A stretch of DNA of 64,000 nucleotides from Paraprevotella xylaniphila YIT 11841 (GCF_000205165.1 NZ_GL883837.1:20932-84931); one strand, 5' to 3'; numbered from the stretch's first letter, positions 44,819 to 53,958 are shown. The notes: a model not told the origin generated them from the sequence alone. Numbers and translations are program-made.

Positions 44819-45483
44819 ATTTCTCCTCAAAAATCCCCATATTACGAAGTTTTGTCCGAGCTTATGCACTTACTAAATTCAAAAAAGAATGGCGCAAACG
44901 CAACAAGCAAAACCAAACCGTACCAATGAATATCTTTCCAATGGAATGTGTCGAAGTAGGCAACGGCACATACGGAGAGTTACATATCTTGAGCTATTTT
45001 CCCCCAATAGAAAAATTAACAATAGGGAACTATGTAGCATTAGCCTCAAACGTACATTTCATCTTAAGCGGCAATCATCAGACTGAAACGTTATTTACTT
45101 ATCCCATACGCTCAACCCTTGAAGGCAAACACTGCCAAACAGACAGCCGTAGCAAAGGTCCTATCATAGTTGAAGATGAAGTTTGGATTGGTTACGGAGC
45201 TACAATACTATCCGGCGTTACGATTGGCAAAGGAAGCATCATAGCAGCCGGAGCAGTTGTGACACACGATATTCCTCCTTATGCAATTGTTGGAGGCAAC
45301 CCGGCTCGGCTCATCCGTTACCGAGTAGCTGAAGAAATAATTCCAATTATCAAAAATGTCTGTTTAAATAAATTGTCTTCAACGCAAATAACCACGCTTA
45401 TAGATGAGTTGTACCGTCCGCTAAAGACAAAAGAAGACGCATTACATATCATAAAATTAATTCAACATGGAACCCAACAATAA
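44815..45483 (+). CDS. Hexapeptide-repeat (left-handed beta-helix) acetyltransferase
   Basis: 222 residues. Hexapeptide run VWIGYGATILSGVTIGKGSI, then AAGAVVTHDIPPYAIVGGNP and ARLIRYR match the CatB/xenobiotic O-acetyltransferase branch. Likely O-acetylates a sugar of the polysaccharide with acetyl-CoA. It overlaps both neighbours (4 bp before, 17 bp after). Confidence 0.88.
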   Translation: MNFSSKIPILRSFVRAYALTKFKKEWRKRNKQNQTVPMNIFPMECVEVGNGTYGELHILSYFPPIEKLTIGNYVALASNVHFILSGNHQTETLFTYPIRSTLEGKHCQTDSRSKGPIIVEDEVWIGYGATILSGVTIGKGSIIAAGAVVTHDIPPYAIVGGNPARLIRYRVAEEIIPIIKNVCLNKLSSTQITTLIDELYRPLKTKEDALHIIKLIQHGTQQ

Positions 45484-46570
45484 TCCAAAAGTAAGGGTCA
45501 TCGCCTTTTATTTACCGCAGTTCCATCCCACCCCGGAAAACGACAGATGGTGGGGCAAGGGATTTACGGAATGGACCAACGTGGGCAAAGCAAAACCTTT
45601 ATTCAAAGGACATTACCAACCACGTGTACCAGCTGATTTAGGCTATTATGACCTTCGTTTGCCGGAAACACGTCAAGCCCAAGCCGACATGGCACGTGAA
45701 TATGGCATAGAAGGTTTCTGTTACTGGCATTATTGGTTTGGAAATGGCAAGCAACTACTACAAAGGCCATTCAACGAAGTGCTAAACAGTGGGAAACCGG
45801 ATTTCCCCTTTTGTCTGGCATGGGCAAACCATAGTTGGGAAGACAAACAGTTCAACAAAGACGGAGGACATAAAATGTTAATGGAACAACTCTATCCCGG
45901 GGATGAAGACTACATTGCACATTTCAATGCCGTGCTACCCGCTTTCCAAGACCCAAGATACATTCGCATACACGGAAATCCCATATTTGTAGTCTACTCT
46001 CCTAAAGAAATCCCCAATCCTCCCCACTTTATCGAACTGTGGCAAAAGCTTGCCTCCCAACACGGTTTCCGCATTCACTTTGTAGGACATACTTATAAAA
46101 TAGAAGATTTGGTTCTTTTTCGCCAATGGGGATTTAATGCCAATGTTTTAATAAGGCTATTCGATGTATTCAAAAAGGATTTTTCTTTGTGGGAGCGCAT
46201 AAATGCCAAGTTTCAACGTATTGCATTAAAAAGAGGACGGCATATTGAGTATAGCCGTGCTTCACAATACTTTCAAGGTCCTGAGGAACAAGCCAATGAC
46301 TGTTATCCCACTCTCATTCCCAATTGGGATCACTCTCCCCGCTCAGGCAGAGCCGGACACATTCTCATCCGCTCTACCCCCGAGAAATTTAAAAAACATG
46401 CCCAGGCATCTTTCAACAACATATCACATAAAGCTATGGAAGACCGCATTGTTTTCCTCAAATCCTGGAATGAATGGGCTGAAGGCAATTATATGGAGCC
46501 CGACTTAAAATTTGGCAAAGGATATCTCAAAGCACTAAAAGAAGCTATTCAAGATGTATTTTATCATTAA
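45467..46570 (+). CDS. WbsX-family (GT99/GH99-like) glycan-synthesis protein
   Basis: 367 residues. RVIAFYLPQFHPTPENDRWW, GFTEWTNV and GFCYWHYWFGNGKQLL are diagnostic of the WbsX/DUF4838-like TIM-barrel family found in O-antigen and capsule clusters, with AWANHSW and FLKSWNEWAEGNY near the end. Its chemistry is not settled: listed as glycosyltransferase, related to GH99. The start overlaps the acetyltransferase gene by 17 bp in another frame. Confidence 0.86.
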   Translation: MEPNNNPKVRVIAFYLPQFHPTPENDRWWGKGFTEWTNVGKAKPLFKGHYQPRVPADLGYYDLRLPETRQAQADMAREYGIEGFCYWHYWFGNGKQLLQRPFNEVLNSGKPDFPFCLAWANHSWEDKQFNKDGGHKMLMEQLYPGDEDYIAHFNAVLPAFQDPRYIRIHGNPIFVVYSPKEIPNPPHFIELWQKLASQHGFRIHFVGHTYKIEDLVLFRQWGFNANVLIRLFDVFKKDFSLWERINAKFQRIALKRGRHIEYSRASQYFQGPEEQANDCYPTLIPNWDHSPRSGRAGHILIRSTPEKFKKHAQASFNNISHKAMEDRIVFLKSWNEWAEGNYMEPDLKFGKGYLKALKEAIQDVFYH

Positions 46571-46669
46571 AAACAAAGAACCCCCTCTATAAAAACATGA
46601 ATAATCAAAAGCATAAACCATATTAAGCCATACATGGCCCAACGAAAACCCCAAAACGCCATGCCAATC

Positions 46670-46697
46670 ACAGCCGAACGGTTTTCGATTCGGCTGT
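46670..46697 (+). terminator. Hairpin after the WbsX gene
   Basis: ACAGCCGAA (46670-46678) pairs perfectly with TTCGGCTGT (46689-46697), 10-nt loop; the following sequence AAACTATTTGTC is not a clean U tract. Likely end of the GT8-WbsX unit. Confidence 0.5.
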
Positions 46698-47045
46698 AAA
46701 CTATTTGTCACCTTGCGGCAAACGAAAAAAGAACAAAAGTCAGCCGGATTACGCCCTCCTATACACCACATTCAAGAAGTTTTTGCAAAAAAGGGTTCGC
46801 ATCCTTCATACTTTCTGTATATCAGCGTAATATGGTGAAATCTCTCCTGTAACATCCTTCACCAAGGCTTCACCTCCCTTTCACACAGAAGAGGCTTGTG
46901 CACAACAAAACAACCTGTAGAACAATTTATTAAGGTGAAACCTGTTGATTTTGTGCAAAAAAAATGGGCATAACCTATTTTAAACGGCTTACCCATCAAT
47001 CGGACAAACACATTCACGTCATGAAAACGGAACAAGCTCATCCTG
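46698..47045. other. Intergenic stretch with four GGTGAA/TTCACC words
   Basis: No gene is supported here. TTCACC or its complement occurs at 46834-46839, 46858-46863, 46869-46874 and 46934-46939, two in each orientation, so pairing between them is possible. The right end merges into the first of two degenerate repeats. It looks like decayed mobile or regulatory DNA. Confidence 0.4.
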
Positions 47046-47485
47046 TCATAGTTTGGCAATCTCTTCTAATGACAAGCCTGTGTAAAGGCTTATTGTCCCT
47101 GCCGGAACAGATGAAGCCTTCATCTTCCGGGCTATGTCCAACCGTTCTTCTGCACGTCCTTTCTGTTCTGCGAAATCCAACGTGGCCAACTGGTCACGGT
47201 ACACCTTGATGCTTTCGTCGTACTTCATTCGCTCTTCTTTCGACAAAGACGCGATGTCCACTATCTGCTCCAACTTCTCGAACACAGACTTACGAGCCTT
47301 GAAAGTCATGTTTTAACTTTCACAAAAATAAAGAAATATCCAATGCTCCAAGCATAAAAGCGGAAGACGAACACATAATTTATGTTAAGACTACATTGCC
47401 CAAGAAAAACTCCATAACCTATTTTGAAACAGCAAACTCATCAGCTCCTCCACGCCGTGGAAACAAAAAGAGTCCATCCTATTAG
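46969..47485. repeat. Degenerate direct repeats flanking the nuclease/transposase remnant
   Basis: Copy 1 (46969-47051) and copy 2 (47413-47485) both begin CATAACCTATTTT and end CATCCT-T-AG, with shared words AAAC and CATCA between. They bracket the gene fragment at 47046-47309. Similarity was judged by eye and includes gaps. Confidence 0.4.
47046..47309 (-). pseudogene. C-terminal remnant of a PD-(D/E)XK nuclease-family transposase (Rpn-like)
   Basis: 87 residues: FEKLEQIVDIASLSKEERMKYDESIKVYRDQ followed by an EQKGRAEERLDIARKMK helix (quoted in parts) is the usual C-terminal tail of Bacteroidales Rpn/PD-(D/E)XK transposase-like proteins of about 300 residues. The nuclease core is missing, so it is a fragment. 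It starts at an internal methionine and no sequence upstream restores the core. Confidence 0.7.
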
Positions 47486-47589
47486 TCCACGTAATATAGG
47501 AGAGCATACGTATAGGGAAAAATGTAAAAATAAATATGGACTATCATATTTTTTGGGGGAGTAATTGCCTATTTCTCGGATATTTATGC

Positions 47590-47597
47590 TATTTTTG
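47590..47597 (+). promoter_or_regulatory. -7 element just before the DUF4160 fragment
   Basis: TATTTTTG at 47590-47597, with a TTG at 47565-47567 (22-bp spacer, slightly long). Transcription would begin within a few bases of the ATG at 47606, giving an almost leaderless message. Confidence 0.45.
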
Positions 47598-47605
47598 TAA
47601 ACTAA

Positions 47606-47728
47606 ATGCCGGGCAGGGCACTGAAGATGATTCTTGAATGGTTGGAACAGCACAAAGAAGAACTGATGGACAACTGGGAGAAAGCGCAAAAAGGCGACCC
47701 TTTGAAAAAAATAGAACCTTTAAAATAG
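47606..47728 (+). pseudogene. Truncated DUF4160 protein
   Basis: 40 residues, MPGRALKMILEWLEQHKEEL then MDNWEKAQKGDPLKKIEPLK, equal to the C-terminal half of DUF4160 proteins (normally about 80-90 residues). The N-terminal half with the conserved HxPHxH region is missing and is not found upstream. DUF4160 and DUF2442 genes are habitual neighbours, and DUF2442 follows 9 bp later. Probably a broken first partner, although the in-frame ATG right after a promoter-like box could still yield the short peptide. Confidence 0.72.
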
Positions 47729-47737
47729 GATACGGAT

Positions 47738-47971
47738 ATGTTTACAGAAGTAGTGAAAGCCGAATATGTGGACGGCTACCGCATTCGGCTATGGTTCAAC
47801 AACCAAGTGACAAAAGTGGTGGACTTGCGCACCTCGTTAAAAGGCAAGGTGTTCGAGCCTCTGAAGGACTTGAACTTCTTCAAGCGGTTCACCGTAAAGT
47901 ATAACACCATAGAATGGGAGAATGGGGCGGATTTCGCTCCCGAATACCTGCTGTCCTTACCGGAAGCATAA
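47738..47971 (+). CDS. DUF2442 protein
   Basis: 77 residues, cytoplasmic. MFTEVVKAEYVDGYRIRLWF and DLRTSLKGKVFEPLKDLNFF match DUF2442, a small fold usually encoded beside DUF4160 in toxin-antitoxin-like pairs of unproven function. Complete in length. Its partner is truncated. The 231 bp downstream hold no gene I can support. Confidence 0.8.
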   Translation: MFTEVVKAEYVDGYRIRLWFNNQVTKVVDLRTSLKGKVFEPLKDLNFFKRFTVKYNTIEWENGADFAPEYLLSLPEA

Positions 47972-48202
47972 AACTCCCCAATGATAGTCTCCATTATTTT
48001 CTGCCTGCCATTCGCAAACAACCGCAAGAGGCAGGCAGATTCTCTTCCTAATCCGTCAAGACTGTTGTTCGCCACACGCAAAGCACAAAGAATGTTAATG
48101 CCGACAAGCCGAAACTTGCCGTAACAAATGATTTTTATATTACCGTTTATGGCAAGAGCCATACGTAGAATCAAACGCACATAAAAAAGGGAATTTCGGA
48201 AC

Positions 48203-49279
48203 ATGAAAATCTATTATTACCACACACGTCCCATAGAGGAAGCATTGGGGGAATGGGAAAAGCATCTGCACCCCGGACATATCCTGTACGGACTAACTCA
48301 TTTTAACAAATATGGCATCACGCCGATACTCCACCCTTTCCGCCGTTTTTCATCCCGCCTCAAATTATCATTCTACAATTTCTTCGAGATTATACGATGC
48401 AAGGAAACGTATGATTTGTTATATGGAACTTCTTTTTATGGTTTAGAGCTTATCATATTTTGCCGCGCCTTGGGATTGTTCCGCAAGCCCATCGCCATTT
48501 GGCATCACCAAGCCGTAGTCCGCAACCCCAACCCAATAAAGGACATGATTTCGCGCTTCTATTACAAAGGCATCGACCAAATGTTCTTTTTCAGCCAAAC
48601 CTTGATAAACGATTCACTGCAATCGGGCAAGGTCACTGCCGACCGGCTGCACCTGATACATTGGGGAGCCGACATTGATTTCTATGACTACCTGCGCCAG
48701 CATTTTCCTGCCACAGGCAACGGGAAGCAGGAAAGGGCATTCATCACCACTGGCAAAGAGCATCGTGACTTCGCCACATTACTCAAGGCATTTGCCGGGA
48801 CAGGACTTCCCGTCGAAATCTTCACCACTCCGGATCCGGAATACCAAGCCCTGCTGAAAGCATACGAGGCATATTCCAATATACGGGTACATTTCACGGT
48901 AGGCATCCTCCCCCACATGCTGGCCACGGAAGTTTGCCGTTCAAGATTCGTTGTAATTTGTTGCCAGGACTTTCCTTACACCGTCGGACTGACCACTCTG
49001 GTCGAGGCTTTCGCGTTAGGGCTCCCCGTAATCTGTACCCGTAATCCCAAATTTGAAATGGACATAGAGAAAGAAAGGGCGGGAATCTACGTGGACTACA
49101 ATGATGTGGAAGGATGGAAACAAGCCATTGCATACCTATATACCCACCCGGAAGAAGCCCGACAGATGGGACGTAACGGCCGTAATTTGGCTGAACGGGA
49201 ATTTAATTTAGAACACTATACTTATGAATTATCCGTAATATTAAAAGATATGGCAAGAACGAAGGCGCACGACCGGTAA
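48203..49279 (+). CDS. Glycosyltransferase, GT-B (GT4-like)
   Basis: 358 residues. Two Rossmann halves; the C-terminal half has RSRFVVICCQDFPYTVGLTT and LVEAFALGLPVICTRNPKFE, the donor-binding E-x7-E-like region of GT4 enzymes, here somewhat divergent. The N-terminus KIYYYHTRPIEEALGEWEKH resembles capsule-cluster transferases. No operon partner is within 70 bp. Composition is between the AT-rich left part and the GC-rich right part of the cluster. Confidence 0.82.
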   Translation: MKIYYYHTRPIEEALGEWEKHLHPGHILYGLTHFNKYGITPILHPFRRFSSRLKLSFYNFFEIIRCKETYDLLYGTSFYGLELIIFCRALGLFRKPIAIWHHQAVVRNPNPIKDMISRFYYKGIDQMFFFSQTLINDSLQSGKVTADRLHLIHWGADIDFYDYLRQHFPATGNGKQERAFITTGKEHRDFATLLKAFAGTGLPVEIFTTPDPEYQALLKAYEAYSNIRVHFTVGILPHMLATEVCRSRFVVICCQDFPYTVGLTTLVEAFALGLPVICTRNPKFEMDIEKERAGIYVDYNDVEGWKQAIAYLYTHPEEARQMGRNGRNLAEREFNLEHYTYELSVILKDMARTKAHDR

Positions 49280-49320
49280 AAATCCGGCCTCCGCACGGCA
49301 TGAAATCGAAAATAAAGCCT

Positions 49321-49328
49321 TATCTTTG
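49321..49328 (+). promoter_or_regulatory. -7 element for the AAA-ATPase/nuclease gene
   Basis: TATCTTTG at 49321-49328, 29 bp before the ATG and followed by AGAAGGAGG, a rare strong Shine-Dalgarno for this phylum. No clear -33. Confidence 0.5.
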
Positions 49329-49357
49329 CTTTCAGACTAACAGAAGGAGGAAAAGTC

Positions 49358-50932
49358 ATGGAACAACAACGCAGGTTTTACCCCATCGGGATACAAACGT
49401 TTTCCGAACTAAGGAACAAACCATACTTATACATCGACAAGACGGAACACGTGTACCGCATCACGCATTCCGACTCCAAATACGTATTCCTCAGCCGTCC
49501 GCGCCGTTTCGGCAAGTCATTGCTCACCAGTACCCTGCAGGCCTATTTCGAAGGCAGGAAAGAACTGTTCAAAGGACTGGCCATCGAAAAGTGGGAAACG
49601 GAATGGACGGAATATCCCGTACTGCACTTCGACATGAGCATGGGCAAGCATTTGGACAAGGAAGGACTGGAACGCTACCTGTTGTGGCAACTGAAGACAT
49701 TGGAAAGGAATTTCGGCATCGAATCTGACATCCCTGACACGAACACACGCCTTACAGACCTTATCCGCCGGGCCTGCGAACAGACGGGCCGGCAAGTGGC
49801 GGTACTCATCGACGAATACGACGCTCCCCTGCTCGACGTGGTGCATGAGGAAGAAGACCTGCCCATACTGCGCAACGTCATGCGGAACTTCTACAGTCCG
49901 CTAAAGGCCTGCGACCCCTACCTGCGGTTCGTCTTCCTCACCGGCATCACCAAATTCTCCCAACTGAGCATCTTTAGCGAGCTTAACAATATTGAGAATA
50001 TCAGCATGCTGCCGGAATACGCCACCGTATGCGGCATCAGCGAGGAAGAAATACGGACGCAGATGGCAGCCGACCTTGAAATACTGGCCGGAAAGCTCGG
50101 CACTACCCCCGAAGAGGCCATGCGGCAACTCAAAGAGAATTACGACGGATACCATTTCACATGGCCCTCGCCCGACATTTATAATCCTTTCAGTCTGCTC
50201 ATGGCTTTCTCCCAAGGCAAGTTAGGTTCTTACTGGTTCGGGAGCGGCACGCCCACCTACCTCATCGAAATGCTCAACAAGTTCAACGTGCCCCCTTCCA
50301 AAATCGGGGGCACCGAAGCCATGGCATCCGATTTCGACGCGCCCACCGAAAGGATGACAAGTATCGTCCCGCTCCTTTACCAAAGCGGATACATCACCAT
50401 CAAAGACTATGACACAAACTTCGACGCTTACACCCTCGACATTCCCAATAAGGAAGTCCGGATCGGACTGATGAGAAGCCTCATCCCTTATTACATCACC
50501 CCCGACAGCCTGTCCACCAATTCCATGGTGATTCGCATGGCTAGGACAATGGCGCGCGACGACATGGACTGCATGCTGCAACTCCTCCAAACGTTCCTCT
50601 CCACCATACCCTACTGCGAACGGACTGACACCGAGGGGCATTACCAACAAGTGCTCTACATCATCTTCAGCCTCCTCGGTTACTATGCGGATGTGGAAGT
50701 GCGCACTCCCAAAGGCAGGGTGGATGTCGTGTTGCGCACCCCAACCACGCTCTACCTCATCGAGGCCAAACTCAACCGGACGGCAAAAGCAGCCATGCAG
50801 CAAATCAACCTCAAAAACTATCCCGAACGCTTCGCCTTATGCGGGCTGCCCGTGGTCAAGGTCGGCATCAACTTCGACCTCGAACGGAAGACATTGGGCG
50901 ACTGGGCTATCGAAACGCAGCAAATCCAATAA
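49358..50932 (+). CDS. AAA-ATPase with C-terminal PD-(D/E)XK nuclease domain (DUF1703 type)
   Basis: 524 residues. Start FYPIGIQTFSELRNKPYLYI leads to P-loop SRPRRFGKS (Lys53) and Walker B VLIDEYDAPLL (Asp152, Glu153). The C-terminal nuclease-like domain is VRTPKGRVDVVL...LYLIEAKLNRTA, with the D and E-x-K residues of the fold. These multi-copy Bacteroidales proteins are of unknown role, suspected in DNA mobility or phage conflict. It sits between glycan genes and ends 3 bp before the next transferase. Confidence 0.88.
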   Translation: MEQQRRFYPIGIQTFSELRNKPYLYIDKTEHVYRITHSDSKYVFLSRPRRFGKSLLTSTLQAYFEGRKELFKGLAIEKWETEWTEYPVLHFDMSMGKHLDKEGLERYLLWQLKTLERNFGIESDIPDTNTRLTDLIRRACEQTGRQVAVLIDEYDAPLLDVVHEEEDLPILRNVMRNFYSPLKACDPYLRFVFLTGITKFSQLSIFSELNNIENISMLPEYATVCGISEEEIRTQMAADLEILAGKLGTTPEEAMRQLKENYDGYHFTWPSPDIYNPFSLLMAFSQGKLGSYWFGSGTPTYLIEMLNKFNVPPSKIGGTEAMASDFDAPTERMTSIVPLLYQSGYITIKDYDTNFDAYTLDIPNKEVRIGLMRSLIPYYITPDSLSTNSMVIRMARTMARDDMDCMLQLLQTFLSTIPYCERTDTEGHYQQVLYIIFSLLGYYADVEVRTPKGRVDVVLRTPTTLYLIEAKLNRTAKAAMQQINLKNYPERFALCGLPVVKVGINFDLERKTLGDWAIETQQIQ

Positions 50933-50935
50933 GAC

Positions 50936-51847
50936 ATGGACACAGCACCGATATTATTATTCGTCTACAACCGCCCCGCACACACCCGGCAAGCCTTAGA
51001 GGCATTGTCGCGCAACACGCTGTCTGCGGACAGCGACCTGTTCATCTACTCCGATGCCGCACGTTCGGAGGCCGACCGCGCAGCCGTGGAAGAAGTGAGG
51101 CACATCGTAAGGGAAGCCAAAGGCTTCCGGCAAGTACACGTCACGGAACGGGAACAGAACTGGGGGCTGGCAAGGAACATCATAAACGGTGTCACCACAA
51201 TGGTCAACCGGTACGGGCGGGTCATCGTATTGGAAGATGACTTGGTCGTGGCTCCGCATTTCCTCCAATTCATGAACGACGCACTGGACGTTTACGCCGA
51301 TGTCCCCCAAGTAGGACACATACAAGCCTGCGACTTTACCAATGACCCGAGTTTGCCTGACACGTTCCTTATCAAATGGACCGGAAGTTGGGGGTGGGCC
51401 ACTTGGAAACGCGCCTGGCAGTTCTTTAATCCCGACGGGAAAGCCTTATTGGAAGAACTCGAACGGAAGAAACTGACCTACACATTCGACTTTAACGGAA
51501 AATACGGATATACCCGCATGCTCCGCCGACAAACCGAAGGAAAGAATAACTCTTGGGCCATCAGATGGAATGCCTCTTTATTCCTCAATGGCATCCTGTC
51601 GCTCAATGTGGGAAAATCACTTGTACAAAACACCGGGTTCGACGGTAGCGGGACGAATTGCGGTGGCGGAAACCTATACCAGTCCGGACTTTACATGGAG
51701 CCATTGCCGGTGGTAAAGATAGAACCGATAGAGGAATGCGCCGAGGCAAGGAAAGCCTACTCGCGTTATTATGCCAAGACCAATTCATTTACGGCCAAAG
51801 CCATAAGACGGCTCAAACGGACATTAAAGGGGGATTTCGGCGCATAA
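50936..51847 (+). CDS. Family 2-like glycosyltransferase
   Basis: 303 residues. ILLFVYNRPAHTRQALEAL, acidic VIVLEDDLVVAPHFLQFM (metal/nucleotide site) and WTGSWGWATWKRAW are typical of the HlpA-like branch in Bacteroidales capsule loci. GC-rich like the core genome. Start 3 bp after the ATPase stop; 34 bp before the chosen start of the next gene. Confidence 0.87.
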   Translation: MDTAPILLFVYNRPAHTRQALEALSRNTLSADSDLFIYSDAARSEADRAAVEEVRHIVREAKGFRQVHVTEREQNWGLARNIINGVTTMVNRYGRVIVLEDDLVVAPHFLQFMNDALDVYADVPQVGHIQACDFTNDPSLPDTFLIKWTGSWGWATWKRAWQFFNPDGKALLEELERKKLTYTFDFNGKYGYTRMLRRQTEGKNNSWAIRWNASLFLNGILSLNVGKSLVQNTGFDGSGTNCGGGNLYQSGLYMEPLPVVKIEPIEECAEARKAYSRYYAKTNSFTAKAIRRLKRTLKGDFGA

Positions 51848-51881
51848 GGCCATGCCTCCAGAAGAAACGAATGAAAAGCGT

Positions 51882-53144
51882 ATGAGAGTACTCATTATCA
51901 ACACATCCGAAAACATAGGAGGGGCGGCCATCGCAGCCAACCGCCTCATGGAAGCCCTGAAAAACAACGGGGTAAAAGCCAAAATGCTAGTGCGCGACAA
52001 ACGGACGGACCAGATTACGGTGGCTAGCCTGCCCCAGTCCCCCCTGCTGAAAGCCAAATTCGTATGGGAACGCGTCTGCATCTGGAAAGCCAACCGGTTC
52101 AAGAAGCACAACCTGTTCCAAGTGGACTTGGCCAACACCGGTACGGACATCACCGCATTGCCGGAATTCAAGGAAGCCGATGTCATCCACCTGCATTGGA
52201 TCAACCAAGGCTTCCTTTCCCTGAAAGACATACGCCGCATCATAGACAGCGGCAAACCCATCGTGTGGACGATGCACGACCAATGGCCGTTTACCGGCAT
52301 CTGCCATTACAGCGGGGAGTGCACGAAATACCAGACCGAATGCCACCACTGTCCCCTGCTCCTGCACGGGGGCGGCACGCACGACCTCTCGGCCAAGGTG
52401 TTCCGGCGGAAGCGACAGATGCTGCGCGGGGCACATATCATTTTCGTGGCTTGCAGCCGGTGGTTGGAAGGACTGGCACGCCAAAGCGCACTCCTGGTCG
52501 GGCAAGAGGTCGCCTCCATCCCCAATACCATCAATGCCAACATCTTCCATCCGATGGAACAGGTCAAGGTGCGCCTGCAATGCAACCTGCCCATCGACAA
52601 GAAGCTGCTGCTTTTCGGTTCGCTCAAGGCCACCGACCCGCGCAAGGGCATAGATTACCTGATGGAAGCCTGCCGCATATTGAAAGAAAAGCATCCCGAA
52701 TTGGCCGCACGCGTCGGCATCGTGGTGGTCGGCAACCGTGCCGACCAAATCCGTGCGCTCTTCCCGTTCCCGGTCTATGCCATCGACTACGTAAGCGACG
52801 AAAAACAAATGGCACGCCTGTATAATGCAGTGGACGCATACGTCACGCCTTCGTTGGAAGACAACCTGCCCAATACCATCGTGGAGGCCCTGTCCTGCGG
52901 GATACCTTGCGTAGGATTCAACGTCGGAGGCATACCGGAAATGATAGACCACCGTAGAAACGGTTACCTGGCCGAAGCACGGAACGCCGAAGACCTGGCC
53001 GAAGGCATACATTTCACACTGGAAACCGCCCCGTGGGAGGAACTGTCCGCCCACGCCGTACACTCGGCCTTGGCCCACTACGGCGAAACCAACGTGGCTT
53101 CCAAATATATAGCCATTTACAAACGCGCATCCGAGAAAAGATAA
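51882..53144 (+). CDS. GT4-family glycosyltransferase
   Basis: 420 residues from ATG 51882 (MRVLIINTSENIGGAAIAAN); an in-frame ATG at 51852 would add ten charged residues before the first strand and is less likely. GT-B fold: N-terminal GGAAIAANRL glycine-rich loop, TMHDQWPFTGICHYSGEC, and C-terminal PSLEDNLPNTIVEALSCGIP with the E-x7-E donor motif. Retaining sugar transfer from a nucleotide-sugar. It lies 22 bp before the next GT2 gene. Confidence 0.88.
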   Translation: MRVLIINTSENIGGAAIAANRLMEALKNNGVKAKMLVRDKRTDQITVASLPQSPLLKAKFVWERVCIWKANRFKKHNLFQVDLANTGTDITALPEFKEADVIHLHWINQGFLSLKDIRRIIDSGKPIVWTMHDQWPFTGICHYSGECTKYQTECHHCPLLLHGGGTHDLSAKVFRRKRQMLRGAHIIFVACSRWLEGLARQSALLVGQEVASIPNTINANIFHPMEQVKVRLQCNLPIDKKLLLFGSLKATDPRKGIDYLMEACRILKEKHPELAARVGIVVVGNRADQIRALFPFPVYAIDYVSDEKQMARLYNAVDAYVTPSLEDNLPNTIVEALSCGIPCVGFNVGGIPEMIDHRRNGYLAEARNAEDLAEGIHFTLETAPWEELSAHAVHSALAHYGETNVASKYIAIYKRASEKR

Positions 53145-53166
53145 AACCCACCCCACACAAAAAAAC

Positions 53167-53958
53167 ATGAACAAAACCCCTTTCCCCACCGTAACCATTG
53201 CCACTGTCACCTATAATGCGGAAAAGACGCTGCCATGCACCTTGGAAAGCGTGGCCGCCCAGACTTACCCCCACATCGAGCACCTGATTATCGACGGATG
53301 TTCCAAAGACCAGACCATGGCACTGATCCACCGATACGTGGATGCCAATACGGGTAAGACGTGCCCGCATGACATCCGGGTGATCCGCGAACCGGACAAG
53401 GGACTTTACGACGCGATGAACAAGGCCCTGGAACATGCCACCGGCGACTATATCGTCTTCCTGAACGCCGGAGACCGGTTGCACGGCCCCGACACCTTAC
53501 AACAGGTTTTCGGCCATATAGGCCGGAACACTTCCCGCCCCGCCATCCTCTACGGCGAAACGGATTGGGTAGACGGGCAAGGACGCTTCATCCGCCACCG
53601 CCGCCTGCAAGCACCGAAACAACTGACCTGGAAAAAGTTCCGACACGGCATGTTGGTTTGCCACCAATCGTTTTATGTACGAACGGATTTGGCCCGGCAG
53701 GAACTTTACGACCTGAGCTTTCGCTTTTCTGCCGACTACGACTGGTGCATACGTTTGTTGAAACGGGCGGAACGTCTCAAACAACCGATATATAACACAA
53801 GGCTTATCCTTACCGATTACCTGAGTGAAGGACTGACCACACAGCACCATCAGGAATCACTGCGGGAACGTTTCCGCATCATGGCCTCACACTTCGGTTG
53901 GACGACTACCCTCATCCAACACGGTCGGTTCGTTATCCGGGCCGCCCTGAAAAGATAA
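53167..53958 (+). CDS. Family 2 glycosyltransferase (WcaA/PgaC-like small type)
   Basis: 263 residues. VTIATVTYNAEKTLPCTLES, HLIIDGCSKDQT, DKGLYDAMNKAL and VFLNAGD, then DYDWCIRLLK, form the standard GT2 set used in colanic-acid-like and LPS clusters. Last gene of the glycan cluster; the next gene has its own promoter. Confidence 0.9.
   Translation: MNKTPFPTVTIATVTYNAEKTLPCTLESVAAQTYPHIEHLIIDGCSKDQTMALIHRYVDANTGKTCPHDIRVIREPDKGLYDAMNKALEHATGDYIVFLNAGDRLHGPDTLQQVFGHIGRNTSRPAILYGETDWVDGQGRFIRHRRLQAPKQLTWKKFRHGMLVCHQSFYVRTDLARQELYDLSFRFSADYDWCIRLLKRAERLKQPIYNTRLILTDYLSEGLTTQHHQESLRERFRIMASHFGWTTTLIQHGRFVIRAALKR

Noticed and set aside
46964..47209. An 81-codon open frame beginning MGITYFKRLTHQ
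   Set aside because: It overlaps the nuclease remnant on the other strand and the degenerate repeat; there is no family match I can support, although the ITYF start recurs in the second repeat.
51987..53210. A 407-codon open frame antisense to the GT4 gene
   Set aside because: It spans a conserved glycosyltransferase and the gap beyond it, with no start context or domain.
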